The notes under the pieces: generated by a model
Database searches by the model: none
Told to the model about the DNA's origin: nothing
Seen by the model: the letters and a program-made list of their open reading frames with translations, nothing else
Shown here: piece after piece, positions 42,250-49,932 of the stretch
Numbering within the stretch: position 1 is the first letter of the stretch
Layout: every line of letters begins with the position of its first letter
Translations under genes and position numbers: made by a program
Source of the DNA: a virus
DNA: 64,000 nucleotides
IMG/VR virus record: IMGVR_UViG_3300010885_080919
Coordinates: 34,321 to 98,320 of that record
Strand: one strand, 5' to 3'

Positions 42250-43314
42250 GTGGGAACTTTCGCTTCATGGCTCAGTCTGAAGGAGATGGCTTACGTAAGT
42301 AAGCAGCCTGTATATTTGGACGAGAGCGATATTGAATATTTAAAACAATTTCCTGCTCAGTTTTGGGCACAAGCTCTTAAAATGAGATATAATGATTTCA
42401 TTTTAAATGCATTTAAAAGAAGCCCCGGCGAAGTTTCCGGTGCTGTAGGTCAGGGTTGGTCTGATATTCAACAAGTTCATTTTGTTGGAGATAAAAGACA
42501 TATTAATCCAATGGGCTTCAGCGGAAAAATACACACAGGGATTACTGTTTTATTGCAAAAACTAAAAAGATTGGGATATGACTTCAGTGGAGTGAACCCT
42601 TCTGCATCAACTTCTTTGTATTTAGGCCTAATGAAGCCTGCTCTTGCCAATAAGTTAAAAGCAGAGCTTATCAGTACTATTAGTGCGGAAAGTGTTCAAA
42701 AATATAAAAAACTTGCTTCACAATATAGAACGCAAGGACGTTTGGTTCCAAAAGAAGTCGTTGCATTATTAAATCCAAAGCCTAATATAGTTTATTTTGT
42801 TCCTAACAAACTAATGTCAAATAGACATGACCCAGAACCTGGTTATTCTGGAGATTCATATTATGAAAGAGTTTGGAATGAATTCAAACCAAAGGTAAAC
42901 GAAATAATAAACTACTATGTCAAAAATTTGGACAAAGTAGCAAGAAATAAAACTAATGCAATTTATTGGGGAACGGGAGCAAAAGACGAACACGGACAAA
43001 CTTTAACTCAACAGCTTTTTAATTATACTAGATCAAACTGGAAGAATATTAAGCATGATGAAAAATCTATCAAAAATTACATTATATTGAAAATAAATAC
43101 TATATTGCAAAATGGAATTATCTCAAGAAGATTAGATGATCAATTGAAGTTAAATGGAATTAATATGTACGATGTGATAAAAAAATTAAATTGGTCGCCG
43201 GAAGTTGCAAAAAACTTTATTGATAGCAATAAAACGCATGGTAATATCTATTCTCTAGTAGACGCAATCAATAAGCTAATAGGCAAGAGTTCCAAGAAAA
43301 GAAACACAGGGTGA
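42250..43314 (+). CDS. Probable head-associated protein with capsid-targeting-like N-terminus
   Basis: About 354 residues from GTG 42250, with AGGAG 5 nt upstream. An earlier frame from 42205 would overlap the upstream gene. The protein then opens MGTFASWLSLKEM, fitting the shared F-x2-W-L pattern. The body ('QALKMRYNDFILNAFKRSPGEVSGAV', 'GVNPSASTSLYLGLM') is not recognised. 3' neighbours also carry the pattern. Possibly a packaged protein; function unknown. Confidence 0.62.
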   Translation: MGTFASWLSLKEMAYVSKQPVYLDESDIEYLKQFPAQFWAQALKMRYNDFILNAFKRSPGEVSGAVGQGWSDIQQVHFVGDKRHINPMGFSGKIHTGITVLLQKLKRLGYDFSGVNPSASTSLYLGLMKPALANKLKAELISTISAESVQKYKKLASQYRTQGRLVPKEVVALLNPKPNIVYFVPNKLMSNRHDPEPGYSGDSYYERVWNEFKPKVNEIINYYVKNLDKVARNKTNAIYWGTGAKDEHGQTLTQQLFNYTRSNWKNIKHDEKSIKNYIILKINTILQNGIISRRLDDQLKLNGINMYDVIKKLNWSPEVAKNFIDSNKTHGNIYSLVDAINKLIGKSSKKRNTG

Positions 43315-43315
43315 A

Positions 43316-43495
43316 ATGAGCTATAAATGTGTTGGTGGTTGTATGAACGATGAAATACATGAGTCTTCTGAAAACGAAGCTATAATGGGTATGTTTTTCG
43401 CTGTATGTCCAGAAACAGGCAAAGTACACCAATATAGCCTATGCGATCAGAAAAATGTTTGGGAGTTTGTTGGAGAACTAGAGCTTCCAAATTGA
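43316..43495 (+). CDS. Small Cys-containing hypothetical protein
   Basis: 59 residues: 'MSYKCVGGCMNDEIHESSENEAIMG' then 'MFFAVCPETGKVHQYSLCD'. Four Cys and a His could make a small metal site. The start lies 1 nt after the preceding stop. Short but with clear protein-like composition and good packing. Confidence 0.6.
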   Translation: MSYKCVGGCMNDEIHESSENEAIMGMFFAVCPETGKVHQYSLCDQKNVWEFVGELELPN

Positions 43496-43514
43496 CCGAT
43501 AATAGAAAGCAAAT

Positions 43515-44378
43515 ATGAGAGAGTTTTTAGATTTTTTAAATGAAGAGCGAACCAGAAACAAAGGGGCTAAAATAAAGATTTTAGCAATCCAAGGATCTGC
43601 TAGAAACGAGGATTGCTGCCCAGATCATGAATCTAAAAGTTATAGATTGTTAAAAAATGCTATTAAAGATAGAAAAGATGTGATTTTTGATGTAATAGAT
43701 TTATCTGTTAAGTGCGACGGCAACATCATTCAACCTTGTAAAGCTTGTGTAAGCACGGCTGGAGGTATTCATTGCCATTTTCCTTGTTCATGCTATAGCA
43801 AAGGAAGCAAAATAAAAGATTTTATGCATGAGGAAGATGTTTATAAAAAATTAGAAAATTGCGACGGATTCGTTGTGTTCTCCCCCATTAACTGGGACGC
43901 CCCCAGTAGCGTAGTAAAAAGTTTCTTTGACCGATTAGTGTGTTGTAATCTTACCCTAAATATGGAAGATGCCAAAGAAATATTAGGAGATGATTTAAAA
44001 AATAGTGCGGTTACACGACCATTGGCAAAAAGCGGAAAGTATAACGATTTATTGAAAAATCACTTAGAAGGCAAGTACGCAGCTTTCTTTATGCAAGGCG
44101 ACAACGGAGCCGATGACTATAACGACATCAAAAAACCAGATTCTTATATTGAATATACAAAAAACAACAAAAACGTAAACTCAGATCCCATTAAGAGTAT
44201 AGAACCTATCGTCAAACAAATGGTTTACTCCGGAATTTACGTAAAAGAAGGATGTGTAGATGGTTTAATATCTGGGTTCGGAACAGATTATCCAACAAAT
44301 GACGATAAACTGAAACAAGAATTATTTCGACGTTCTCGAAAAGTTGTCGATAATTTGATTGGTCACATATTAAAATGA
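43515..44378 (+). CDS. NADPH-dependent FMN reductase-like protein with capsid-targeting-like N-terminus
   Basis: 287 residues. MREFLDFLNEERT matches the shared N-terminal pattern. The mature part has 'KIKILAIQGSARNEDCCPDHESKSYRLL' (FMN-phosphate loop), 'IIQPCKACVSTAGG', 'CDGFVVFSPINWDAPSSVVKSFFDRL' (flavin-binding 'PxxW' loop) and a C-terminal helix. It resembles NAD(P)H quinone/FMN reductases. If packaged, it would enter with the DNA and could alter host redox state. Cys-rich insert 'HCHFPCSCYSKG' is unusual. Confidence 0.75.
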   Translation: MREFLDFLNEERTRNKGAKIKILAIQGSARNEDCCPDHESKSYRLLKNAIKDRKDVIFDVIDLSVKCDGNIIQPCKACVSTAGGIHCHFPCSCYSKGSKIKDFMHEEDVYKKLENCDGFVVFSPINWDAPSSVVKSFFDRLVCCNLTLNMEDAKEILGDDLKNSAVTRPLAKSGKYNDLLKNHLEGKYAAFFMQGDNGADDYNDIKKPDSYIEYTKNNKNVNSDPIKSIEPIVKQMVYSGIYVKEGCVDGLISGFGTDYPTNDDKLKQELFRRSRKVVDNLIGHILK

Positions 44379-44384
44379 GCTTTG

Positions 44385-44801
44385 ATGAAACTATCATTTA
44401 AAAAATACATTAGCGAAGGTATTGAAGCTGACACCCCAGAATCCAAAGAATTAAGAAAATTGGTGGACAATGGAGAATATCAGTCTGGCGATTGTTATGT
44501 TTGTTCAAGAAGATTTGCGATGAAAATAGATGGTGATTATGTAGAAGGCGTGTTGACAGGCGGAATTCCCAAAAGAAGAATACTTCATGCTTGGGTTGAA
44601 AAAGATGGTTTCGCCTATGACCCCACAACTCCAGAAGCATTAACCAAAGATGAATATTACAGAATATATGATGCTAAACCTCATTACAAAGCAGACGGAG
44701 TCAAAGCAACTTTAAAATCATCAAAAGAAAATAAACCGGGACCAGTTGGAGATGTTCCAAATGGATTCGAGTTTAAAGATAATGTTTGGAAACAAATATA
44801 G
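44385..44801 (+). CDS. Possible transglutaminase/papain-like protein with capsid-targeting-like N-terminus
   Basis: About 138 residues. MKLSFKKYISEGIEAD fits the targeting pattern, with a likely Glu-Gly cleavage site. The core has 'SGDCYVCSRRFAM' (Cys on a helix), 'ILHAWVEKDGFAYDPTTPE' (His, then Asp), the C-H-D order of transglutaminase-like cysteine proteases. Activity on host or head proteins is possible. It starts 6 nt after the preceding gene. Confidence 0.62.
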   Translation: MKLSFKKYISEGIEADTPESKELRKLVDNGEYQSGDCYVCSRRFAMKIDGDYVEGVLTGGIPKRRILHAWVEKDGFAYDPTTPEALTKDEYYRIYDAKPHYKADGVKATLKSSKENKPGPVGDVPNGFEFKDNVWKQI

Positions 44802-44868
44802 AAAAAGCTTGACTCATCTTTAAATTTATCTATAATAATTTGACTAGCCTTAATTAAAAGGAAATCAA

Positions 44869-45273
44869 ATGATAAATTTGTCAAATGTTGCTGACAGCGT
44901 TTCTATATTAATCAGAGATAATTCTACTTTCGAGAGACTGAAAACAGATTTTCCAGATATTCTAGCCGATTTGGTCACATTTAAAGACAATCCTAATTGC
45001 TCTTGTAGAGGAAGAGTTTTTAAATTCTTCACAGATAAAGTAGAGCAGACCCCAGATATTCTAAACAAATACATATTTGATCCAGAGTTTTTGTCTAGAG
45101 AACTACACTTAATCAACAATCAAAGAGCAGAAAATAATTACGCTGGAAAAGTAATGTCTGTTGAAAAAACAGAACAAGCTTGGCGTGATTTTACAAATTC
45201 GCTAACAGGAAAGACTTTTAGAAGTTTCAGCGTTGCGGAAAGAGAAAATTCTGTCATGGTGTATTTCCTATGA
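44869..45273 (+). CDS. Hypothetical protein
   Basis: 134 residues, AAAGGAAA upstream. 'TFKDNPNCSCRGRVFKFF' (C-x-C-R-G-R) and 'NQRAENNYAGKVMSVEKTEQAW' are the most distinctive parts and recall small conserved proteins of T4-like and cyanophages. Function unknown. The stop overlaps the next start (ATGA). Confidence 0.65.
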   Translation: MINLSNVADSVSILIRDNSTFERLKTDFPDILADLVTFKDNPNCSCRGRVFKFFTDKVEQTPDILNKYIFDPEFLSRELHLINNQRAENNYAGKVMSVEKTEQAWRDFTNSLTGKTFRSFSVAERENSVMVYFL

Positions 45274-45557
45274 TTTTTCTTTATTATTTAATTTGTTCTT
45301 TAGGAATTTCCTATGCTTGGAGCGACACTGAAATAAGTGTTCCCGCAAGGAATTTTGTTGCAAAGTTTGCTTTTTTTAGAAAACTTCTTTTGTGCCACGA
45401 ATGCTCCAGCTTCTGGATCAGTCTGGCTTTAAGCTTGTTTTTGAATCCATTTGATTCTTATTGCTTACCTATTATCAGTAATATTTTGAGTGCGTTTTGT
45501 GGCTTTTTCGTTAATCTTTTCTTTGTAAGAAAGCATATTATTCCTTATAAGGATTGA
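45270..45557 (+). CDS. Small membrane protein, DUF1360-like
   Basis: 95 residues with two or three hydrophobic segments ('MIFLYYLICSLGISYAW', 'FWISLALSLFL', 'LPIISNILSAFCGFFVNLFFV') and a central 'RKLLLCHECSSFWISL'. The C-x2-C-x2-F-W motif between membrane helices is typical of DUF1360-type proteins. Inner-membrane location expected. Coupled to the upstream gene by a 4-nt overlap. Confidence 0.7.
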   Translation: MIFLYYLICSLGISYAWSDTEISVPARNFVAKFAFFRKLLLCHECSSFWISLALSLFLNPFDSYCLPIISNILSAFCGFFVNLFFVRKHIIPYKD

Positions 45558-45560
45558 AAA

Positions 45561-45800
45561 ATGAATAGATTTGATTTAGAAGAACAGATGTCTGCTTGCT
45601 GGAATACAAAAGACGATATTGACTTATTGTGCGAGTCAATTCTTAAAAACGATATGTCAAAAGATGAAATTTCAAATGCGTTGTTGGGAATTTCACAATT
45701 GCACGAAATGAGATGCCATAGAACTTTTGAAACCTTTAAAGTTCTTGTTCATAATGGAACGATTGGCTCGATTGATTCGGATGATAATTTTCTTGAATAA
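45561..45800 (+). CDS. Hypothetical protein of a T4-like phage family
   Basis: 79 residues. 'DLEEQMSACWNTKDDIDLLCESIL' and 'ISNALLGISQLHEMRCHRTFETFKVLV' look like the small helical proteins common in cyanophage and T4-like genomes. No function known. Starts 3 nt after the membrane-protein gene. Confidence 0.7.
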   Translation: MNRFDLEEQMSACWNTKDDIDLLCESILKNDMSKDEISNALLGISQLHEMRCHRTFETFKVLVHNGTIGSIDSDDNFLE

Positions 45801-45814
45801 AATAGCAGAAGTCA

Positions 45815-46342
45815 ATGAGCGAATTATATAAAAATAAAAGATATTGCCCCAAATTAAAAAGCTTGCATGATAGCAATGGCAAAGAATTAGCAAAAGAAAT
45901 TATGAAGGATGTGCTTAATGCTGAATTGATTACAACAAACGAAAAAGAGGATCAAGGCGATTTTTCGGACGGCTTTTGGGATCAAAAATACCGTCTTCCA
46001 GATGGATGTTGCGTTGAAGAAATCAAAGTAGAACCCGAGATGAAAGATGCAAAATGGTGGGGAGATAAATTTTCTTTAGCTCGTCCTTTCCAATACTCAA
46101 CAATGGATATACCTTCTAGAAAAGAAAAAAATCAATCGCATCTCCATATTGTTATTAGCACATGCAAAAAATATGCTTTTTTAGTTACAAGGTTCGCAAT
46201 GAACAATTCTGGTCCGTTTAAAACAAAGAAAACAAAATATGAGCCTGAAGGTGCGAGTTACTATAATATTCCAACAAAACTTGGCCGGTTTGTTAAAAAA
46301 GTCAATAACCGTTGGCGGTTAATACCAAAAGATTCCCGATGA
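45815..46342 (+). CDS. Hypothetical protein
   Basis: 175 residues. 'LHDSNGKELAKEIMKDVLNAELIT' then 'DFSDGFWDQKYRLPDGCCVEEIKVEPEMKDAKWWG' and 'LHIVISTCKKYAFLVTRFAM'. The E-x-K after a strand could suggest a nuclease-like fold, but this is weak. No family recognised. Followed by a 119-nt gap before the homing endonuclease. Confidence 0.6.
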   Translation: MSELYKNKRYCPKLKSLHDSNGKELAKEIMKDVLNAELITTNEKEDQGDFSDGFWDQKYRLPDGCCVEEIKVEPEMKDAKWWGDKFSLARPFQYSTMDIPSRKEKNQSHLHIVISTCKKYAFLVTRFAMNNSGPFKTKKTKYEPEGASYYNIPTKLGRFVKKVNNRWRLIPKDSR

Positions 46343-46461
46343 ATCAGTTGCTATGCAAAATTATTTTTGTGATCTATTATAAAGATTTAAATAACTTCTC
46401 ATCATATTTCAACTTAAGGAACTATAATACTATTAAATAATCACGAAATATTTAGTAGCAA

Positions 46462-47559
46462 ATGAAAAAAGACACCAAAGAAACATTCGTTGAAAAAGCT
46501 AAGGAAAAGCATGGAGACAAATACTGTTATGATTTAGTAAAATACGTTAACAGCAAAACGCTTGTCGAAATTATTTGCAACGAGTGTCGTGAGCTTTTCT
46601 GGCAATTACCATATAATCATTTGCAAGGAAAAGAATGTCTACCATGTGCTACTAAAAAAAGAGCAGACACCAAAGAAACATTCGTTGAAAAAGCTAAGGA
46701 AAAGCATGGAGACAAATACTGTTATGATTCAGTAAAATACGTTAACAGCAAAACGCTTGTCGAAATTATTTGCAACGAGTGTCATGGGCCTTTATGGCAA
46801 AAACCCCAGAATCATACGAGCGGAGACGGATGTCTACCATGTGCTAATAAAAAAAGAGCAGACACCGAAGAAACATTCATTGAAAAAGCTAAGGAAAAGC
46901 ATGGAGACAAATACTGTTATGATTCAGTAAAATATGTTAACAGTAGAACGCCTGTCGAAATTATTTGCAAAGAGTGTCATGAGCCTTTCTTGCAAAGACC
47001 GTATAATCATACGCAAGGATACGGATGTCCACTTCATAAATCTTCAAAAGGAGAATTAGCTATTTTAGAGTTTTTTAAACGTCGTGGTCTTAAAGATGAG
47101 AAAGACTTCTTTCGTGAGCACAAAACCAAAACCTGCCGCATAGACTTTGTCTTGCCAAAAGAAAAACTTTTAATAGAATACAATGGGCGTCAACATTATA
47201 TTCCCGTTAGCTTTGGCTCTAAGCAAAAAGATGCCCCACAAAAAAAATTAGAAATAAATATTAAAAACGACTACAAAAGAATAAGGTTTTGTACAGAGAA
47301 AGAAGGTTATTATCTTTTAATTATTCCGTATTGGGATTTTAAAAACATAAATCAAATACTGAACGACTATTTGAAGGGGAAAAATCCAACTTTCTCTGAG
47401 CCGCCCCCAGAAGTTAGAAAACATAAAAAGCTTAGAGCCAAAATCAGGAAAGAATTAGATATTGTTGAGGAAGAAATATTATGTGGGGTTGTGGGGTCGA
47501 AAAAACATATTTCTGTGAATCGGGTTTTATTCTGTAAAAGTTTGATATCAATCCAATAA
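46462..47559 (+). CDS. Vsr-like (EDxHD-type) homing endonuclease with three zinc-ribbon repeats
   Basis: 365 residues. Three near-identical 65-residue repeats (about 4-198) each hold 'FVEKAKEKHGDKYCYDSVKYVN' and 'IICNECR...CLPCA', a DNA-binding zinc-ribbon. The C-terminal nuclease shows 'LAILEFFKRRGL', 'CRIDFVLPKEKLLIEYNGRQHY' and 'YYLLIIPYWDF', the very-short-patch-repair fold used by EDxHD homing endonucleases. It is free-standing and ends 98 nt before the dnaE start, whose first 150 nt carry odd insertions. It probably cuts intron- or insert-free dnaE alleles. Confidence 0.8.
   Translation: MKKDTKETFVEKAKEKHGDKYCYDLVKYVNSKTLVEIICNECRELFWQLPYNHLQGKECLPCATKKRADTKETFVEKAKEKHGDKYCYDSVKYVNSKTLVEIICNECHGPLWQKPQNHTSGDGCLPCANKKRADTEETFIEKAKEKHGDKYCYDSVKYVNSRTPVEIICKECHEPFLQRPYNHTQGYGCPLHKSSKGELAILEFFKRRGLKDEKDFFREHKTKTCRIDFVLPKEKLLIEYNGRQHYIPVSFGSKQKDAPQKKLEINIKNDYKRIRFCTEKEGYYLLIIPYWDFKNINQILNDYLKGKNPTFSEPPPEVRKHKKLRAKIRKELDIVEEEILCGVVGSKKHISVNRVLFCKSLISIQ
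46471..47055 (+). repeat. Three 195-nt direct repeats in the homing endonuclease
   Basis: Copies begin at 46471, 46666 and 46861 with exact 195-nt (65-codon) spacing and only scattered differences in the first two thirds. Such high DNA identity indicates recent duplication of a zinc-ribbon module. Confidence 0.9.
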
Positions 47560-47642
47560 ATTAAAGCTCTTGTTTTTTACTGAGGATTGTGGTAAAAATA
47601 AAGTGCAAAGATTGATTCAAAAAACATTTCCTTTTAACTAAG

Positions 47643-47650
47643 AAGGGAGG
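47643..47650 (+). promoter_or_regulatory. Strong Shine-Dalgarno of dnaE
   Basis: AAGGGAGG, 7 nt before the ATG at 47658. The only other in-frame ATG near the gene start, at 47811, has no comparable site, which argues that translation of the polymerase begins at 47658. Confidence 0.75.
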
Positions 47651-47657
47651 GCAATTT

Positions 47658-49142
47658 ATGGGCTTAAATTCTGATTTTAGTTCTAGGAAGGTGGAGATTG
47701 TTGGTTATGAACATCTCCACCTTCATTAGGTTATACCGATTTTAGCCTTCTCTAAGTGCCCCGCTCTAATCAGCGGGGCACTTAGAGAAAAAGAAATTGA
47801 CGGATTCGGCATGGTAGAAGAGTACTCGTTAAGAGCCACTCAGATTAATCAGAAGTTTCTTACTGTGAGCGATCACGGTATGTTGGCTGTTGTTCCTAGA
47901 CAAATAAGAGCTTGTGAAAAAATCAATGAAAAAAAGGGCAAGGATACTATATCCCCGATATTTTCTGCGGAGCTATATATTAATCGCCTTCAGCCAGAAT
48001 CAAACGGTCTAGAAGACGTTCAGAAGTTTATTGTTGATTTAAATGAAGATGAGAAGAATGAAATAAAAGCTAGTCCTCATCTTTTAGCAATTGCGTACAA
48101 CGATGTTGGCTACAAAAACCTTGTTAGACTCACTAGTTGGGGCTGGACCAAAGGTTTTTATCGTAAGCCTAGAATCAACTACGACCAACTTTTGAAACAT
48201 AAAGAAGGGTTGATATTTACAAGTTGTTGCTACAACAGCGAAGTTGGAAGAGCCTTTGACAGACAAGGTGAAGATGCGGCTTTTGCTGTTATTGAACGAT
48301 ATGTAGAAATGGTCGGCAAAGATCACTATTACTTGGAATTAATGCTTTTGGATTTCAAGAAGCAAAAGCCTTATGACGCTTTTATAATTAAAGCTCATGA
48401 AAAGTATGGTTTGCCTTTAATTTGTTCCAACGACGTTCATTATTGTAATAAAGAAGACAGCAAGTTTCAAAGACTTATGTTAATGGTTCAAACGAAAAGA
48501 ACCGTTCAAGAAATACAAACCGCCATAGCAGCAGATGACACTCAAGATTTTTTTGAGCTTCAAGATGCAAGTTTGTGGATGAAGAGTGAAGAAGAATTAA
48601 ATGAAAAATGGCTGAATGAATATTCAGATGTTATTCCTTATGAGCTATTCTGTGAAGCTAAAAGAAATACTGTCAGAATTTGCGAAAAGGCCAAAGGCGT
48701 ACAGCTAGATAGATCTTTGAAGCTTCCGGTGTTACCAGACGCAGATGAAATTCTCAAAGAAGAAGTAATGAATGGGTTTAAACGCAGAAACCTTCCCAAA
48801 ACAAAAGAATATTTAGATCGCATCAAAGAAGAATATTCGCTCATAACAAGAAAAGGATTTGCGAGCTATTTCTTGATTCAAAAGAAGATGACGGACGAAG
48901 CCAGAAGAGCTTGTAAAGAAATATTGGGCTGGGGGGATGGAAGTCAAGCTTGTGGCCCCGGTAGAGGAAGTGCAGCAGGAGCTTTAATTTGTTATTGTTT
49001 AAGTATAACCAATGTTGATCCTGTTAGAGAGGGTTTATTGTTTAGTCGATTTATGAGCGAGGCTCGTGGTGGTAGAAGTATTTCTCTAGAGTTTAAAAAT
49101 TTAGACCCTCTACCTGTTGAAGAGGTTTTCATTGGAAATTAA
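47658..49142 (+). CDS. dnaE: DNA polymerase III alpha (DnaE), N-terminal half, with interrupted PHP coding sequence
   Basis: The reading frame starts at ATG 47658 (strong RBS) and gives ...VEIVGYEHLHLH, then TAG at 47727. The next expected residues TDFSLL occur at 47735-47752 in the -1 frame, ending in TAA. From GAC 47799 the original frame resumes with DGFGMVEEY and stays open to 49142. The rest has PHP motifs (VSDHG, SNDVHY) and the palm start 'GPGRGSAAGALICYCLSITNVDP...LLFSRFMSEARGG'. Full-length product needs bypass, frameshifting or splicing, or translation restarts near 47811 without PHP motif 1. The catalytic Asp residues are in the separate gene at 52367. Confidence 0.8.
47688..47723 (+). 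other. 11-bp hairpin immediately upstream of the first in-frame stop
   Basis: AAGGTGGAGAT (47688-47698) pairs perfectly with ATCTCCACCTT (47713-47723) across a 14-nt loop. The stem ends one codon (CAT) before TAG 47727. It lies where a 5' stem-loop would reform behind a ribosome paused at that stop. Confidence 0.75.
47727..47734 (+). other. 8-nt frame-breaking insertion in the PHP motif
   Basis: TAGGTTAT separates CAT (last His of HLHLH) from ACC GAT TTT AGC CTT CTC (TDFSLL). DnaE proteins read H-[ST]-x-[FY]-S-x2-DG here without extra residues, so these 8 nt are foreign to the coding sequence. Begins with a stop codon. Confidence 0.75.
47748..47789 (+). other. Perfect 18-bp hairpin with 6-nt loop inside dnaE
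   Basis: TTCTCTAAGTGCCCCGCT (47748-47765) pairs perfectly with AGCGGGGCACTTAGAGAA (47772-47789); loop CTAATC. It is much more GC-rich than its surroundings. The left arm includes the native CTT CTC codons and the TAA. Confidence 0.9.
47753..47798 (+). other. 46-nt insertion between TDFSLL and DGFG codons of dnaE
   Basis: Begins TAA directly after CTC (47750-47752) and ends before GAC 47799. It contains most of the hairpin plus AAAAGAAATT. Together with the 8-nt insertion it adds 54 nt, restoring the original frame. The insert's own CTT at 47781-47783 is in frame with the downstream sequence and could serve as a landing codon for a CTC-decoding tRNA. Confidence 0.72.
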
Positions 49143-49860
49143 TAAGATTTATAATGAAGATTGTTTGGAAACTATGGCTAGAATGCCAGACGATTTTGCA
49201 GACCTTTCATTTACTTCTCCGCCATACAATATGAATCTTAGAGTTTTAAAAGGGAAATATTGCTCTAGACAAATATTAAAAGAAGAATTCAGCACAAAGT
49301 ATTCTGAGTTTTCTGACAATCTTCTTATAGATGAATTTTATAATTTGCACAAAAAAATTCTTGGGGAGTTGATAAGAGTTTCCAAGATAGTGTTTTACAA
49401 TATATCGATTGTAACGGGGTCTAAAAGGGCCTTCTTTAAATTGATGGGAGATTATTCAAATAATATAAAAGAGTTTATTATATGGGACAAGGGACACGCT
49501 CAGCCAGCAATGCACAACAACGTTTTGAATAGGCAGCATGAATTAATTTTAGTTTTAGAAAAAGAAAATTTATCAATCAATAGAATGTTTGATAAATGTA
49601 ATTTCACAAGAGGTTCTTTAAATGATATTTGGCTTGTAAAAAAGTCTAGAAAATCTGTGGATGGACACAAGGCTACGTTTCCAGAAGAACTAGTTTCTAA
49701 AGTTTTAGTTAATTTTACAAACAAAAACGATCTGGTTTATGATTGTTTTTCAGGAACAGGCACAACCGCCTATGTTTGTAAACAGCTTGATAGAAATTAT
49801 ATTGGCAGTGAGATTAGTCAAAAATACTATGATGTTTCTAACAAAAGATTATCTGTATAG
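49132..49860 (+). CDS. DNA methyltransferase (beta-class, SPPY motif)
   Basis: About 242 residues from TTG 49132 (GAAGAGG 6 nt upstream); a TTG at 49117 is possible. 'IYNEDCLETMARMPDDFADLSFTSPPYNM' opens with the motif IV SPPY, and the C-terminus has 'VYDCFSGTGTTAYVCKQLDRNYIGSEIS' (SAM-binding FSGTG). This order defines the beta class, modifying N6-adenine or N4-cytosine. It overlaps the end of the N-terminal dnaE gene and lies in the cassette that separates the two dnaE halves. May protect phage DNA from restriction. Confidence 0.88.
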   Translation: MEINKIYNEDCLETMARMPDDFADLSFTSPPYNMNLRVLKGKYCSRQILKEEFSTKYSEFSDNLLIDEFYNLHKKILGELIRVSKIVFYNISIVTGSKRAFFKLMGDYSNNIKEFIIWDKGHAQPAMHNNVLNRQHELILVLEKENLSINRMFDKCNFTRGSLNDIWLVKKSRKSVDGHKATFPEELVSKVLVNFTNKNDLVYDCFSGTGTTAYVCKQLDRNYIGSEISQKYYDVSNKRLSV

Positions 49861-49868
49861 TTAAGCCA

Positions 49869-49895
49869 AGAGCCTCATGTTTTGCATGAGGCTCT
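49869..49895. terminator. Bidirectional hairpin terminator
   Basis: AGAGCCTCATG (49869-49879) pairs perfectly with CATGAGGCTCT (49885-49895) around a 5-nt loop, between two convergent genes. Confidence 0.75.
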
Positions 49896-49932
49896 CTTAA
49901 ATTTGGCTTTCAAGCCCTTTTTAGGGAACATT

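Noticed and set aside
46471-47055. Regular 195-nt repeats as a possible CRISPR array
   Set aside because: The repeats are long, coding and contiguous, with no short repeat-spacer alternation. They are protein modules.
47727-47798. Group I or group II intron in dnaE
   Set aside because: The interruptions are 8 and 46 nt, far below any catalytic intron, and no P7/S-type core sequences are present, unlike the tRNA-Glu intron.
47811-49142. Treating ATG 47811 as the simple start of the polymerase gene
   Set aside because: It has no Shine-Dalgarno, cuts off PHP motif 1, and ignores the in-frame, well-initiated HLHLH segment upstream; kept only as an alternative.
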